A stretch of 64,000 nt of DNA from Mesorhizobium sp. ZC-5 (GCF_025753855.1 NZ_JAOWPT010000001.1:461001-525000); one strand, 5' to 3'; shown: positions 29,116 to 38,702, counted from the stretch's first letter. The notes: a model not told the origin generated them from the letters alone. Translations and numbers: made by a program.

Positions 29116-29531
29116 TCATCCTCGATACGAATGTCATTTCGGCGCTGATGCGGCCGGAAATGAACACACGCGTTATCCAATGGCTTGATACGAAGCCAGC
29201 ATCGGACCTTTGGATTACCGCCATCACGCTTCTTGAGATCAGAAGCGGGCTTCTCTTCATGCCTGACGGCAAACGAAAAGAGGCATTGGTTGCAGGTTTC
29301 GAAAAAATGCTGAATGGTTTGTTCGCCGGTCGGGTGCTGCCTTTTGACGGCCCTTCCGCCGAACAGGCGTCCCGGGTCGATTTGCTTCAGCACCGCCGCG
29401 GGAACAACATCGGCATTGGCGATATCCAGATCGCCGGTATCGCCCTTGAACAGAACGCCATCCTTGCCACACGGAATGTCAGAGACTTTGACGACCTCGA
29501 CATTCCGCTGGTCAATCCTTGGACCGATTGA
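29112..29531 (+). CDS. FitB/VapC-like PIN-domain toxin
   Basis: This 139-residue PIN-domain RNase has the expected acidic residues: Asp5 (ILDTNVIS), Glu42 (LLEIRSG), Asp104 (GIGDIQIA) and Asp125 (TRNVRDFDDL). PIN toxins cut tRNA or rRNA when freed from the antitoxin. It is translationally coupled to the antitoxin and ends 3 bases before the convergent serA stop. All catalytic residues are intact, so the module appears functional. Confidence 0.9.
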   Translation: MIILDTNVISALMRPEMNTRVIQWLDTKPASDLWITAITLLEIRSGLLFMPDGKRKEALVAGFEKMLNGLFAGRVLPFDGPSAEQASRVDLLQHRRGNNIGIGDIQIAGIALEQNAILATRNVRDFDDLDIPLVNPWTD

Positions 29532-29533
29532 CC

Positions 29534-31135
29534 TCACACACTTGCCACGTCGAAATGCAGCGGCTTGGCCGAGTCGATCGACTTGTGCGCCCGCACCTGG
29601 GCGAGCACGTCTTCCGGGAACGGTGCGTCGAGATAGAGCAGCGCGATCGCGTCGCCTCCCGGGCGGTTGCGGCCGAGCTGGAAGTTGGCGATGTTGACGC
29701 CGTTCTCGCCGCAGACGGTGCCCAGCAGGCCGATGATGCCCGGCGCATCGGCATTGGTGGTGTAGAGCATGTGCTGACCGACTTCGGCATCGAGGTTGAT
29801 ACCCTTGATCTGGATGAAGCGCGGCTTGTGGTCGGAAAAACAGGTGCCGGCGATCGACCGTGTCTGCTTCTCGGTTTTCACCGTCAGCTTGATGTAACCG
29901 TCGAAGACGCCCGACTTGTCGCGTTTCACCTCGGCGACGATGATACCGCGCTCCTTCACCATGATCGGCGCCGACACCATGTTGACATCGGATACTTGCG
30001 GCCGGATCAGGCCGGCAAGTGCCGCGCTGATCAGCGCCCGGGTGTTCATGGTCGCGGTGGCGCCATCGAACAGGATTTCGACTTCAGTGATCGGATCCTC
30101 CGTCACCTGGCCGACAAAGGCGCCCAGCACTTCCGCCAGCTTGACGAAGGGCTTCAGCTTCGGTGCTTCCTCTGCCGTGATCGACGGCATGTTGATGGCG
30201 TTGGAGACCGCGCCCTTGACCAGATAATCCGCCATCTGCTCGGCGATCTGCAGCGCGACGTTCTCCTGGGCTTCCGTCGTCGAGGCGCCCAGATGCGGGG
30301 TGGCGACGACGTTCTCCATGCCGAACAGCGGGCTTTCCGTAGCCGGCTCGGTCTCGAACACGTCAATGCCGGCGCCGGCCACCTTGCCGCTTTTCAGGGC
30401 GGCGACCAGGTCGGCCTCGACGATCAGGCCGCCCCGCGCGCAGTTGATGATGCGCACGCCGTCCTTCATCTTCGCAATGCTTTCCGCATTGATGATGTTG
30501 CGGGTCTTGTCCGTCATCGGCGTGTGCAGCGTGATGAAGTCGGCCCGGTGAAGCAGCTCGTCCAGTTCCACCTTCTCGACGCCGAGTTCTTCGGCGCGTC
30601 CCTCTGAAAGAAAAGGGTCGAACGCCACGACATGCATCTTCAGCCCGACGGCCCGCATGGCCACGATCGAGCCGATATTGCCGCAGCCGATGACGCCGAG
30701 CGTCTTGCCGGTGATCTCGACCCCCATGAAGCGGTTCTTTTCCCACTTGCCGGAATGCGTCGAGGCGTTGGCTATTGGCAGTTCGCGAGCCAGCGCGAAC
30801 ATCAGCGCGATGGCATGTTCGGCCGTCGTGATCGAATTGCCGAAAGGCGTGTTCATCACGATGATGCCCTTGCGCGATGCGGCCGGGATGTCGACATTGT
30901 CGACGCCGATGCCGGCGCGGCCCACCACCTTGAGGTTGGTGGCGGCGGCGATCAGTTTTTCGGTGACCTTGGTCGCCGAGCGGATGGCTAGTCCGTCGTA
31001 CTGGTGGATGACCTCGAGCAGTTTGTCCTTGTCCTTGCCGAGATCTGGCAGGTAGTCGACCTCGACGCCGCGATCCTTGAAAATCTGCACGGCGGTGGGC
31101 GAAAGCTTGTCGGATACGAGAACGCGGGGCGCCAT
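29534..31135 (-). CDS. serA: D-3-phosphoglycerate dehydrogenase
   Basis: This 533-residue enzyme catalyses the first step of serine synthesis (3-phosphoglycerate to 3-phosphohydroxypyruvate). The NAD fold has GVIGCGNIGSIVA, and the catalytic set includes INCARGGLI and ATPHLGASTTEA. The intervening ASB domain and C-terminal ACT domain (about 460-530, MLYTTNADAPGIIGLLG) mark the long form, which serine may regulate. The start has AAGGAGG 5 bases upstream. It is the second gene of the serC-serA operon. Confidence 0.96.
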   Translation of the reverse strand: MAPRVLVSDKLSPTAVQIFKDRGVEVDYLPDLGKDKDKLLEVIHQYDGLAIRSATKVTEKLIAAATNLKVVGRAGIGVDNVDIPAASRKGIIVMNTPFGNSITTAEHAIALMFALARELPIANASTHSGKWEKNRFMGVEITGKTLGVIGCGNIGSIVAMRAVGLKMHVVAFDPFLSEGRAEELGVEKVELDELLHRADFITLHTPMTDKTRNIINAESIAKMKDGVRIINCARGGLIVEADLVAALKSGKVAGAGIDVFETEPATESPLFGMENVVATPHLGASTTEAQENVALQIAEQMADYLVKGAVSNAINMPSITAEEAPKLKPFVKLAEVLGAFVGQVTEDPITEVEILFDGATATMNTRALISAALAGLIRPQVSDVNMVSAPIMVKERGIIVAEVKRDKSGVFDGYIKLTVKTEKQTRSIAGTCFSDHKPRFIQIKGINLDAEVGQHMLYTTNADAPGIIGLLGTVCGENGVNIANFQLGRNRPGGDAIALLYLDAPFPEDVLAQVRAHKSIDSAKPLHFDVASV

Positions 31136-31166
31136 GACGGCCTCCTTGATGAAACGATGAGGAATA

Positions 31167-31185
31167 GGCGGCCTTGTCGGCCGCC
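31167..31185 (-). terminator. Intercistronic hairpin between serC and serA
   Basis: A 7-bp perfect GC stem (31167-31173 with 31179-31185) and a 5-base loop sit in the 63-base gap. No T-run follows, so it is probably an mRNA processing or stability element. Confidence 0.45.
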
Positions 31186-31198
31186 GATTGTTCGACGA

Positions 31199-32374
31199 TC
31201 AGGCGGCAGCCTTGAGCGCGGCCTTCTGGCTGGCGAAAGCCCAGTCCAGCCAGGGCACCAGCGCTTCGAGATCGGATGCCTCGACCGTCGCGCCGGCCCA
31301 GATGCGCAGTCCGGGCGGCGCATCGCGATAGGCGCCGATGTCATAGGCGACGCCTTCCTTGTCGAGCGCCGCCACCATGGCCTTGGCGAAGTTCGCTCGC
31401 GCATCGCCGTCCAGGGCAAGGAATTGCGGATCGACGATGGACAGGCACACCGACGTGTTGGAGCGCGTCGTGGGGTCGACCGCCAGATGACCTGCCCAGG
31501 TCGAATCGGCAACGAAACGGTCGATGACGGCGAAATTGGCATCGGCGCGGGCAATCAGCGCATCGAGCCCGCCGATCGACTTCGCCCAGCCGAGCGCGTC
31601 GAGATAATCCTCGACGGCAAGCATCGACGGCGTGTTGATGGTCTCACCCTTGAAGATGCCCTCGATCAGTTTGCCGTTCGACGTCAGCCGGAAAATCTTC
31701 GGCAGCGGCCAGGCGGGTTTGTAGCTTTCGAGGCGCTGCACCGCGCGCGGGCTGAGGATAAGCATGCCATGCGCGCCCTCGCCGCCGAGCACCTTCTGCC
31801 AGGAGAAGGTGACGACATCGAGCTTGGCGAAATCAAGCCGCTGCGCGAAAGCGGCGCTGGTGGCGTCGCAGATCGTCAGGCCCTGGCGGTCAGCCGGGAT
31901 GAAATCACCATTCGGCACGCGCACGCCGGAAGTGGTGCCGTTCCAGGTGAAGACGACGTCGCGGTCGAAATCGATGGCGGAAAGATCGGGGAGTGATCCG
32001 TAGTCGGCCTCGATCTTTCGCACGTCGGCCAGCTTCAGCTGCTTGACCACATCGGTCACCCAGCCGGCGCCGAAACTTTCCCAGGCGACCATGTCGACGC
32101 CGCGTTCGCCGAGCAGCGACCACAGCGCCATCTCGACCGCGCCGGTGTCGGACGCCGGCACGATGCCGATCCGGTAGTCGGCGGGAACTTGGAGAATTTC
32201 GCGCGTGAGGTCTATCGCCCGCTCGAGCTTGGACTTGCCGATCTTGGCGCGGTGCGAACGGCCGAGCGCCGCGTCGGCGAGCGCTTCGAGCGACCAGCCG
32301 GGACGTTTTGCGCAGGGACCAGAGGAAAAATTAGGGTTTGCCGGACGGAGTCCGGGCTTGGCGACAGTCGTCAT
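31199..32374 (-). CDS. serC: Phosphoserine aminotransferase
   Basis: This 391-residue PLP enzyme makes phosphoserine from phosphohydroxypyruvate and glutamate. The sequence opens with [18 protein letters not shown], the long alphaproteobacterial/archaeal SerC type, and the PLP lysine sits in [14 protein letters not shown]. The start at 32374 follows GGAAGGA; the open frame runs upstream to 32521 but crosses the leader hairpins. It is first in the operon with serA and is probably controlled through the structured leader. Confidence 0.94.
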   Translation of the reverse strand: MTTVAKPGLRPANPNFSSGPCAKRPGWSLEALADAALGRSHRAKIGKSKLERAIDLTREILQVPADYRIGIVPASDTGAVEMALWSLLGERGVDMVAWESFGAGWVTDVVKQLKLADVRKIEADYGSLPDLSAIDFDRDVVFTWNGTTSGVRVPNGDFIPADRQGLTICDATSAAFAQRLDFAKLDVVTFSWQKVLGGEGAHGMLILSPRAVQRLESYKPAWPLPKIFRLTSNGKLIEGIFKGETINTPSMLAVEDYLDALGWAKSIGGLDALIARADANFAVIDRFVADSTWAGHLAVDPTTRSNTSVCLSIVDPQFLALDGDARANFAKAMVAALDKEGVAYDIGAYRDAPPGLRIWAGATVEASDLEALVPWLDWAFASQKAALKAAA

Positions 32375-32381
32375 CGTGGTT

Positions 32382-32461
32382 CTATCCTTCCAGATAGCTA
32401 GCTCCTCGTTGGGGAGGAGTGGCCCACGGACGGCGTTAAGCGCTTGCCGAAGCGGCGTCAA
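32382..32461 (-). promoter_or_regulatory. serC leader with promoter and two hairpins
   Basis: On the minus strand TTGACG (32461-32456) and TAACGC (32438-32433), 17 bases apart, form a candidate promoter. The roughly 50-base leader then forms hairpin 1 (32402-32407 with 32414-32419) and hairpin 2 (32382-32386 with 32393-32397). Hairpin 2 carries the serC Shine-Dalgarno GGAAGG in its loop. A conserved serC RNA motif of alphaproteobacteria is known at this position; I match it by position and shape, not by a covariance search. Confidence 0.6.
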
Positions 32462-32523
32462 GAGAAATGTCTTTGTCGCGGATGGGATACTTTGGATGAG
32501 ATACTCTTCCCCGCGAAACAAAA

Positions 32524-32546
32524 AAGGCGGGTACGAGACCCGCCTT
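32524..32546. terminator. Terminator after the outer-membrane protein gene
   Basis: A perfect 9-bp stem (32524-32532 with 32538-32546) has a 5-base loop, with an A-run on the left that becomes a T-run on the minus strand. It ends the gene at 32569. Confidence 0.8.
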
Positions 32547-32568
32547 CCTGGTTTTGCGAGACCTCCGG

Positions 32569-33426
32569 TTACCAGAGATCGTAGCGCAGCCCGACCTTGA
32601 CCTGATGGTAGTCGATGCCCTTGTGGAGCGTCGGGCCTGCCATGTCCATCGAGACGTATTTTGCGTCAGGAACGGCAAAGTACTGGTAGCCGAAATCGAC
32701 CGACGCATTCTTGCTGACGCGATAGGCAAAGCCGGCACCGAGTGAATAAGCGAAGTTGTACTGCCGTTCGGACTGGACGGCGCCCTCATAGGCCGAAGGA
32801 TCGTCGCACTCGAAGATCGTTGTGGTGTTCCCCGCCGAGGCCGACTGATCGATGCAGTTACGGTCGCCCACCGAGGACCGGAAGGTGGTGTAGGCCACGC
32901 CCACGCCGCCGCCCACATAGGGCGTGAAGCCGGAATAGGTGCCGAGGTCGACATATGCGTTCGCCATCAGATTGTAGGCTTTGTTGCTGCCATTGTCGGA
33001 GCCCTCGCAATCGCGCGAGCGCCGACCGGATGCGACCGTGGTGGAGCCATCCGGGTTCGTCACCGTCACCGTCTGGGTGCCCTCGCAGCTGCTCATGAAG
33101 TCGTTGGAGAATTTGCTCGTCGGCAGGATGCCGAAATTCAGTTCGCCGCGAAAATAATCGTTGAAGTGATAGCCCATGCCGACGCTTCCGGAGATCGGGC
33201 TCTCGCTCGAGGAGAAGCCGTCCGGTTGTTCGAAATAATCGTAGGGCTTGTTGACGCTGTAGCCGACATCGCCGCGCAGATACCATCCGGAGCCGACCTC
33301 GACCGGCACGAATTCCGGAGCTTCATCCACCACGATCGGCGGATCATAGTCCGCCGCATGCACCGACGCCGTTGCCAGAAGCGCTGCTGCCAATGCCGGC
33401 AGAAGCAAACGTGAATGCAGATTCAT
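32569..33426 (-). CDS. Outer-membrane beta-barrel protein (Omp25/31-like) A
   Basis: This 285-residue protein has a signal peptide (cut after SVHA, about residue 24). The mature part begins with a proline/acid segment, then [16 protein letters not shown], a typical first barrel strand. Repeated amphipathic strands include [21 protein letters not shown], and it ends LRYDLW with a terminal aromatic, the outer-membrane assembly signal. The family is the Brucella Omp25/31 and rhizobial RopB group of small barrels. An insert with four cysteines ([27 protein letters not shown]) may form extracellular disulfides. The neighbour at 33630 is a paralogue. Confidence 0.87.
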   Translation of the reverse strand: MNLHSRLLLPALAAALLATASVHAADYDPPIVVDEAPEFVPVEVGSGWYLRGDVGYSVNKPYDYFEQPDGFSSSESPISGSVGMGYHFNDYFRGELNFGILPTSKFSNDFMSSCEGTQTVTVTNPDGSTTVASGRRSRDCEGSDNGSNKAYNLMANAYVDLGTYSGFTPYVGGGVGVAYTTFRSSVGDRNCIDQSASAGNTTTIFECDDPSAYEGAVQSERQYNFAYSLGAGFAYRVSKNASVDFGYQYFAVPDAKYVSMDMAGPTLHKGIDYHQVKVGLRYDLW

Positions 33427-33579
33427 AACCGAAACTCCCGCCGATTTGGCTGACCGGCATCCACCCGGCTAGCCCCCGTTTCGAGAGTATTGTTAACCAT
33501 AGTGGTTAAGTCGCGGTTAAGGCTAACAGAGAGTTATCGTCGCATTGTGCGAATGAATGACTGCGAGATCAGCATAAAA

Positions 33580-33609
33580 CAAAACCGCCCGGCGAGCCGG
33601 GCGGTTTTG
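33580..33609. terminator. Terminator after the second outer-membrane protein gene
   Basis: A perfect 13-bp stem (33580-33592 with 33597-33609) and a CGAG tetraloop have A/T flanks. It ends the gene at 33630. Confidence 0.9.
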
Positions 33610-33629
33610 TCAGAAACCTGGTCGTCTTG

Positions 33630-34460
33630 TTATTTGTAGACGGGCTCCACCGGCGGGGGCTCGTAGGCCACGACGGGCTCGGCGCAGTTCGGGTTGGCGC
33701 CACCGAACGAGTAACGCAGACCGGCGCGAACCTCGTGTACATCGAAGCCGCCGTCGAACCCTGGACCGGCGACCGGGGCGTATTCGAACATGCGGCCCTT
33801 GCTGATATTGGTGTAACGATAACCGCCATCGAGCTGCAGATTGCTGGTCAGGCAGTAGGACGCACCGGCCATCAGCGCCCAGGCGAAACGCCAGTTATCG
33901 GCACCCTCGTGTTCGGTGGTGATGCCGTCGACGGTGTTTCTGAGCGTATCCCATTTGACATGCGCGCCGCCGATACCGGCGCCTACATAGGGCGTAAAGC
34001 CGCTATACGTACCGAGATCCACATAGGCATTGGCCAGAAGCACGAATGCCGAATAGGAAGAGCTGTCGCTGGAAACGCAAGGCAGCCCGCCGCAGGTCCC
34101 CGAGGTCTGTCCGTCGAAATCCGACTCGAACCAGTAGTCGCCGGTCAGGTCTGTGCGGAAGTATTTGGTGACCTGGTAGCCGACACCGGCGCCGATCGAC
34201 ATCGCGCCCCTGAGGTCGGTGGAATCGAAGGTGCCCGTTCCGGGGGGCGGACCATAGGTAATATAGTCGGCGCCACCAAGATCCGACCAATGGTAGTCGA
34301 CGTCGCCGCGGATATACCAGGCGCCATACGAAGGCTCTTCGTAAGCGACGGGCGGCGGCGCCTCGACGATCGGCGGCTCCATGATGTCTGCTGCGAACGC
34401 CGGCATGGCGACGCCGGCGAGCATTGCGGCAAAAAAGGCGCGCTTGGCAAATCTGAACAT
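33630..34460 (-). CDS. Outer-membrane beta-barrel protein (Omp25/31-like) B
   Basis: This 276-residue paralogue of the barrel at 32569 shares GAWYIRGDVDYHWSD and the near-identical strand block [17 protein letters not shown]. The signal peptide ends AMPAFA. Unlike its neighbour it ends with a proline-rich tail (EPVVAYEPPPVEPVYK) after the last strand RAGLRYSFGG, so the C-terminal aromatic is not at the very end. The tail might interact with peptidoglycan or stay periplasmic. Separate terminators show that the two barrels are independent transcripts arisen by duplication. Confidence 0.86.
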   Translation of the reverse strand: MFRFAKRAFFAAMLAGVAMPAFAADIMEPPIVEAPPPVAYEEPSYGAWYIRGDVDYHWSDLGGADYITYGPPPGTGTFDSTDLRGAMSIGAGVGYQVTKYFRTDLTGDYWFESDFDGQTSGTCGGLPCVSSDSSSYSAFVLLANAYVDLGTYSGFTPYVGAGIGGAHVKWDTLRNTVDGITTEHEGADNWRFAWALMAGASYCLTSNLQLDGGYRYTNISKGRMFEYAPVAGPGFDGGFDVHEVRAGLRYSFGGANPNCAEPVVAYEPPPVEPVYK

Positions 34461-34627
34461 ATGCTTTCACCCCTGCGATTCCCGGTTTCCCCGCCGGTCC
34501 GGTGGTTTGAACTCGCGTGGATAATGAATTGCAAAGGTTAAGGGCCGCTTAACCCTATTCCTTAACCACGTTTTACCTTGGTTAAGGAAAGGTTCGGCGA
34601 GGAAATCGCGCGCGCGGGAATGAAAAA

Positions 34628-34647
34628 AGCCCGCCGATGGGCGGGCT
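34628..34647. terminator. glmM terminator
   Basis: An 8-bp stem (34628-34635 with 34640-34647) with a GATG loop, an A-run on the left and a T-run on the right sits 22 bases beyond the glmM stop. Confidence 0.75.
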
Positions 34648-34669
34648 CTTTTGACAACTGAAATACCGA

Positions 34670-36025
34670 TCAGGCGGCGGTCTTCGTATGTGCGATCAGA
34701 TCGACGATATCGTTCACGACCTTTTCGACCAGACCTGAATCGTCGCCCTCGGCCATGACGCGAATCAGCGGCTCGGTGCCGGACGGACGAATGACCAGCC
34801 GGCCGTTCTTGCCCAGTTGGCTGCGGGCGTCCTCGATCGCAGCCTTGATCGGCGCGCTTTCGAGCGGCTTGCCGCCGGAGAAGCGGACATTCTTGAGAAG
34901 CTGCGGCACCGGCTCGAATTTCTTGCAGATCTCGCTGACCGGCTTGTCTTCGCGCTTCACGCAAGCAAGCACCTGGAGTGCCGAGACCAGCCCGTCGCCG
35001 GTGGTCGAGAAGTCCGAAAGCACGATGTGGCCGGATTGTTCGCCGCCGACATTGAGCCCGTGCGCGCGCATGTGCTCGACGACATAGCGGTCGCCGACTT
35101 TCGTGCGGTGCAGCTGCAGGCCGACGCTGTCCAGAAAACGTTCGAGGCCGAGGTTCGACATCACGGTCGCGACGACGCCGCCACCGGCCAGCCGGCCGTT
35201 CTGGTTCCATGATTCGGCGATCAGCGCCATGATCTGGTCGCCGTCGACGAGCGTGCCGTTCTCGTCCACGATGACCATGCGGTCGGCATCGCCGTCCAGC
35301 GCGATGCCGATATCGCCACGAACTTCGAGCACCTTCTTGACCAGGCTCATCGGGTTCGTCGAGCCGCAGTCTTCGTTGATGTTGAAGCCGTTCGGCTCGT
35401 TGTGGATGGTGATCACCTCGGCGCCGAGTTCCCACAGCGCATCCGGCGCCACCTTGTAGCCGGCACCGTTTGCGCAATCGACGACGATGCGCAGCCCGGC
35501 CAGCGACATCGAGCCTTGCGGCAGCGTACGCTTGGCGAATTCGATGTAGCGGTCATAGGCGCCGTCGATGCGCTTGGCGCGTCCGAGTGCGTCCTGGTCC
35601 GCCAGCTTGACGTCGATCTCGCCGTCGAGCATGGCCTCGATACGGCCTTCGATCTCGTCCGAAAGCTTGTAGCCGTCCGGGCCGAACAGCTTGATGCCGT
35701 TGTCGTGGTAGGCGTTGTGCGACGCCGAGATCATCACGCCGATGTCGGCGCGCAGCGAACGCGCCAGCATGGCAACCGCCGGCGTCGGGATCGGGCCGAG
35801 CAGCAGCACGTCCATGCCGGCCGCGCAGAAGCCGGCAACCATTGCATTCTCGATCATGTAGCCCGACAGGCGCGTATCCTTGCCGAGGACCACGCGATGC
35901 CGATGATTGCCGCGCTGAAACGACATGCCTGCAGCCATGCCGACCTTCATCGCCACTTCGGCAGTCATCGGAAATTTGTTTGCCCGTCCCCGGATACCAT
36001 CCGTTCCGAAATAACGTCCTGCCAT
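34670..36025 (-). CDS. glmM: Phosphoglucosamine mutase
   Basis: This 451-residue enzyme converts glucosamine-6-phosphate to glucosamine-1-phosphate for peptidoglycan and lipopolysaccharide. The active-site phosphoserine lies in [18 protein letters not shown], the metal loop is DGDADRM, the sugar loop is GGEQSGH, and the phosphate loop is [11 protein letters not shown]. In many alphaproteobacteria glmM directly follows ftsH; here 8.3 kb of accessory genes lie between them. Confidence 0.96.
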   Translation of the reverse strand: MAGRYFGTDGIRGRANKFPMTAEVAMKVGMAAGMSFQRGNHRHRVVLGKDTRLSGYMIENAMVAGFCAAGMDVLLLGPIPTPAVAMLARSLRADIGVMISASHNAYHDNGIKLFGPDGYKLSDEIEGRIEAMLDGEIDVKLADQDALGRAKRIDGAYDRYIEFAKRTLPQGSMSLAGLRIVVDCANGAGYKVAPDALWELGAEVITIHNEPNGFNINEDCGSTNPMSLVKKVLEVRGDIGIALDGDADRMVIVDENGTLVDGDQIMALIAESWNQNGRLAGGGVVATVMSNLGLERFLDSVGLQLHRTKVGDRYVVEHMRAHGLNVGGEQSGHIVLSDFSTTGDGLVSALQVLACVKREDKPVSEICKKFEPVPQLLKNVRFSGGKPLESAPIKAAIEDARSQLGKNGRLVIRPSGTEPLIRVMAEGDDSGLVEKVVNDIVDLIAHTKTAA

Positions 36026-36205
36026 CGTCTATCCTTTACCCCACGAGTACCCCGCCCCTTGGGTGCTTGATCTGCCACAACAGGTACCCTGAAGGACATC
36101 ACTTTCTGTGAGTATTTGTTACGAATTCTTAGGAAATCGTTCCAATACCGCGCAAGAGCCTCCAATCAGGCACCCTGACGCCCTACAACCAGCAGGCAGC
36201 GGAAG

Positions 36206-37450
36206 CTATTCCATCTCCACGATCCACTGCCGGAGCAGGGCCGCGGCATCGGGATCGGCGATATGACGGCCGAGTTCCGGCATCATGATTCCGGGCTCCG
36301 TGCTTTCGACACGATAAAGCAGAATCGAGCCGTCGGGATCGCCCGGCTTGATGTCGAACTGGCGGTCGCCGGAGCCGCGGCCGGCAGCCACCGGGCGTTT
36401 CATCACCCCGTAGGCAACGGAAACGCTTTCACCGAAAGTCAGGAACAGGCCGGAATTGCTGGCCGGTCCTTCGCGGCGATGGCAGTGGGCACAGTTGACG
36501 TCGAGCCAGGCGCGGGCGCGATGGTCGAGAGGTGCCGACGGATCGAGCCAATCCGGAGCTTCCGGTGCGGCTTCGGGTGCCGGAGCGCCGGTCAGTATCT
36601 TCAGCGCGGTCCAGTGCGCCAGCTGGTTTTCCGTGACACCGTCATAAACGGCATCGCCGTTCAGGTTACGTGCTTTCGGTCCGAGCGGCACGATCGAGCC
36701 GTTGAAGGCATGGCAGCCCTTGCACTGATTCTTGTTGGGGACCGCATAGGTGAAAGCCAGCGGCGATCCGTCGGCCGAAATGGTTGCGATCTCCACCTTG
36801 GCGCCGGCAATTTTGAGCGTTGCGTCGGTCTGTTCGTCGTTCCACAGATAGGCCCAGGCCTGCCAGCCGGTTTCCTGGCGAAGCAGTACCCGCGTCTCGA
36901 CCAGCCGCAGATTCTCTTCCAGCTTGCGGTAATCCGCCGGGAAGGCGAAAGTCTTGATGAGCGCCGCGCCGACCGGAAACTCGAAGGCCTCCGTGGCGTC
37001 GTACCGTGCGGCCTTGCCCTCAGGCAGATACGCAAAACGGAATTTCTGCGCATTGTCGGAGAACAGCGGCGTGTTGAGCCGGAACGGCACCACGCCGGTC
37101 GCCGGCTTTTGCGAGCGCGCATCGTCGAAGAAGCCGTATTCGGATAGGAGTTTTGGCGGCTTCTGGGCGAGGATCGCATCGAGCGAAGGCGCGGCTTGGA
37201 TGGGGATTGTCGCCAAGAGGTACGAAAAGAGCCAGCAGATAAATGAGTAGACCGCCGTGTTTCTTCGCGCCCCCCTCTGTCCTGCCGGACATCTCCCCCA
37301 CAAGGGGGGAGATTGGCAGCTTCGCTGTTTCGCCTCCCTTTGCAGCCGAGAAGGTTGGCGAGAACGGACATGAAATCCAATCTCCCCCCTTGTGGGGGAG
37401 ATGTCCGGCAGGACAGAGGGGGGCAACGTAGAACGCATTTGAGCCGGCAA
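36206..37450 (-). CDS. Diheme c-type cytochrome-like protein (SO_2930/TIGR03806-type)
   Basis: The 414-residue frame carries two heme-c sites, NQCKGCHAF (mid-protein) and NCAHCHRRE, and C-terminal methionines in GIMMPELGRH that could ligate heme. Similar proteins occur as two-gene pairs with a parallel beta-helix protein; that partner lies immediately upstream at 37464. The pair has no established function. The first roughly 60 residues come from a palindromic element (37270-37423), and a secretory-like segment (FICWLFSYLLATIPIQAAPS) appears only after it. The native start and signal peptide have therefore probably been disrupted. The stretch 36026-36205 shows nothing else. Confidence 0.75.
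   Translation of the reverse strand: MPAQMRSTLPPSVLPDISPTRGEIGFHVRSRQPSRLQREAKQRSCQSPPLWGRCPAGQRGARRNTAVYSFICWLFSYLLATIPIQAAPSLDAILAQKPPKLLSEYGFFDDARSQKPATGVVPFRLNTPLFSDNAQKFRFAYLPEGKAARYDATEAFEFPVGAALIKTFAFPADYRKLEENLRLVETRVLLRQETGWQAWAYLWNDEQTDATLKIAGAKVEIATISADGSPLAFTYAVPNKNQCKGCHAFNGSIVPLGPKARNLNGDAVYDGVTENQLAHWTALKILTGAPAPEAAPEAPDWLDPSAPLDHRARAWLDVNCAHCHRREGPASNSGLFLTFGESVSVAYGVMKRPVAAGRGSGDRQFDIKPGDPDGSILLYRVESTEPGIMMPELGRHIADPDAAALLRQWIVEME
37270..37423. repeat. Palindromic mobile-like element with 47-bp perfect inverted arms
   Basis: Arms 37270-37316 and 37377-37423 are exact complements of 47 bp around a 60-base centre. Each arm also contains a small hairpin with core CCCCCACAAGGGGGG. 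Size and structure resemble rhizobial intergenic mosaic (RIME-like) or MITE-type elements. It sits at the 5' end of the diheme cytochrome gene. Confidence 0.88.
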
Positions 37451-37463
37451 ATCAGTTGTAAAT

Positions 37464-38702
37464 CTACGCCCCGCTGTCCTGCGGCAGCTTAACCGGTGCC
37501 GGCTCGGGCAGGCTGCCCTTGTAGCCGGCGATGTCGGTGTCAGGCCACCAGCCCCAGGGCAGCATCAGTTGCGAGATCATCTTCAGATTGACGAATGTCG
37601 TGCCTTCGGCCTCGTCGACATAGACGCGGTTTTCGGCTGAGGTCCAGGAGAAGTATTCCGGGATCCGCGTCACCCCATCCCAGACGATATCCGGCACCGG
37701 CGTCCCCGATACATCGGAGATCGTCTTGCCCACCTCGCCGTCGGGCTCGCCGCCGCCTTCTCCATAGGTGTTGCCGTGGACGAAGACGCCGCGGGGGACG
37801 AACATGTAGTTGTCGTCGTCGTAGTCGTTGGGATAGGCGGCGATCAGCACATGCGCGGTGCCGTTGCCGTCGAGGCGGTTGTTGAAGACGTGCACGTTGC
37901 GGTTGGCCATCACCATGATGCCCATGCCTTTCGGCACGATCGCCACCATGTTGCCCTTCGGCGCAAAGTTCGGCGTGTCGTTGTCGACCACGTCATTGTC
38001 GAAGACGCGGATGTCGTGACCGCCCTGCACCGGCAGGTTCGGCAGATCGAAGATCAGGATGCCGCCGGTATTGTGGGTTGCCCGGTTCTTGTAGACGTCG
38101 GCCTTGAACGAATTCTCGATCTCGATGCCGGCGACATTGTATTCGGCGACCGAGTTGCGCACGACGATGTTCTCGCTCTGGCCGACATAGATGCCGGCAT
38201 CGGCCGCGCCCTTCACCGTCACGCCATCGACCAGCACATTCTTCGACGACACGGGATAGACGCCATAGGCGCCGTTCTTGGCGTCGGGTCCGTTGGTCCA
38301 CTCGACACGCAGGTTGCGGAAGGTGATCTGGTCCGAACCCTTGGACTTGACTCCGTCGCCCTTCGAATCCTCGACCGCGAAATCTTCGAGTACGACGCGG
38401 TCCGAGGTGACCAGCAGCCCCTCGCCGGATCCTGTCTGGCCCTTGAAGGAGAGCACGGTCGCATCCTGTCCGGCACCCTTCACCACCACGTCGTCGACGT
38501 CGAGCGACAGGCCCTCGGTCAGCTCGAAGCGGCCGGCGCCGATGGACACCGTATCGCCCGGCTGCGCCATGATCAGCGCTTCGACGAGCCGTTCCTCGGC
38601 CCCCACGCCGGCCTCCACTGAAATCTCCGCCGCATGAAGCGCACCGGCTGAAACACCCGCCAGCAGCGCCGGAAAAACCACCCGCGAAAGCCATGACCGC
38701 AT
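37464..38702 (-). CDS. Parallel beta-helix repeat protein (TIGR03805-type), exported
   Basis: This 412-residue protein has a signal peptide (MRSWLSRVVFPALLAGVSAG, cut after LHAA) and a right-handed beta-helix made of repeated short strands, such as NVLVDGVTVKGAADAGIYVG, NIVVRNSVAEYNVAGIEIEN and DVYKNRATHNTGGILIFD. Such folds bind or cleave polysaccharides or act as scaffolds. It is the upstream partner of the diheme protein at 36206 with a 13-base gap, the arrangement described for the TIGR03805/03806 pair of unknown function. It is divergent from a TetR gene, with 61 bases between. Confidence 0.85.
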   Translation of the reverse strand: MRSWLSRVVFPALLAGVSAGALHAAEISVEAGVGAEERLVEALIMAQPGDTVSIGAGRFELTEGLSLDVDDVVVKGAGQDATVLSFKGQTGSGEGLLVTSDRVVLEDFAVEDSKGDGVKSKGSDQITFRNLRVEWTNGPDAKNGAYGVYPVSSKNVLVDGVTVKGAADAGIYVGQSENIVVRNSVAEYNVAGIEIENSFKADVYKNRATHNTGGILIFDLPNLPVQGGHDIRVFDNDVVDNDTPNFAPKGNMVAIVPKGMGIMVMANRNVHVFNNRLDGNGTAHVLIAAYPNDYDDDNYMFVPRGVFVHGNTYGEGGGEPDGEVGKTISDVSGTPVPDIVWDGVTRIPEYFSWTSAENRVYVDEAEGTTFVNLKMISQLMLPWGWWPDTDIAGYKGSLPEPAPVKLPQDSGA

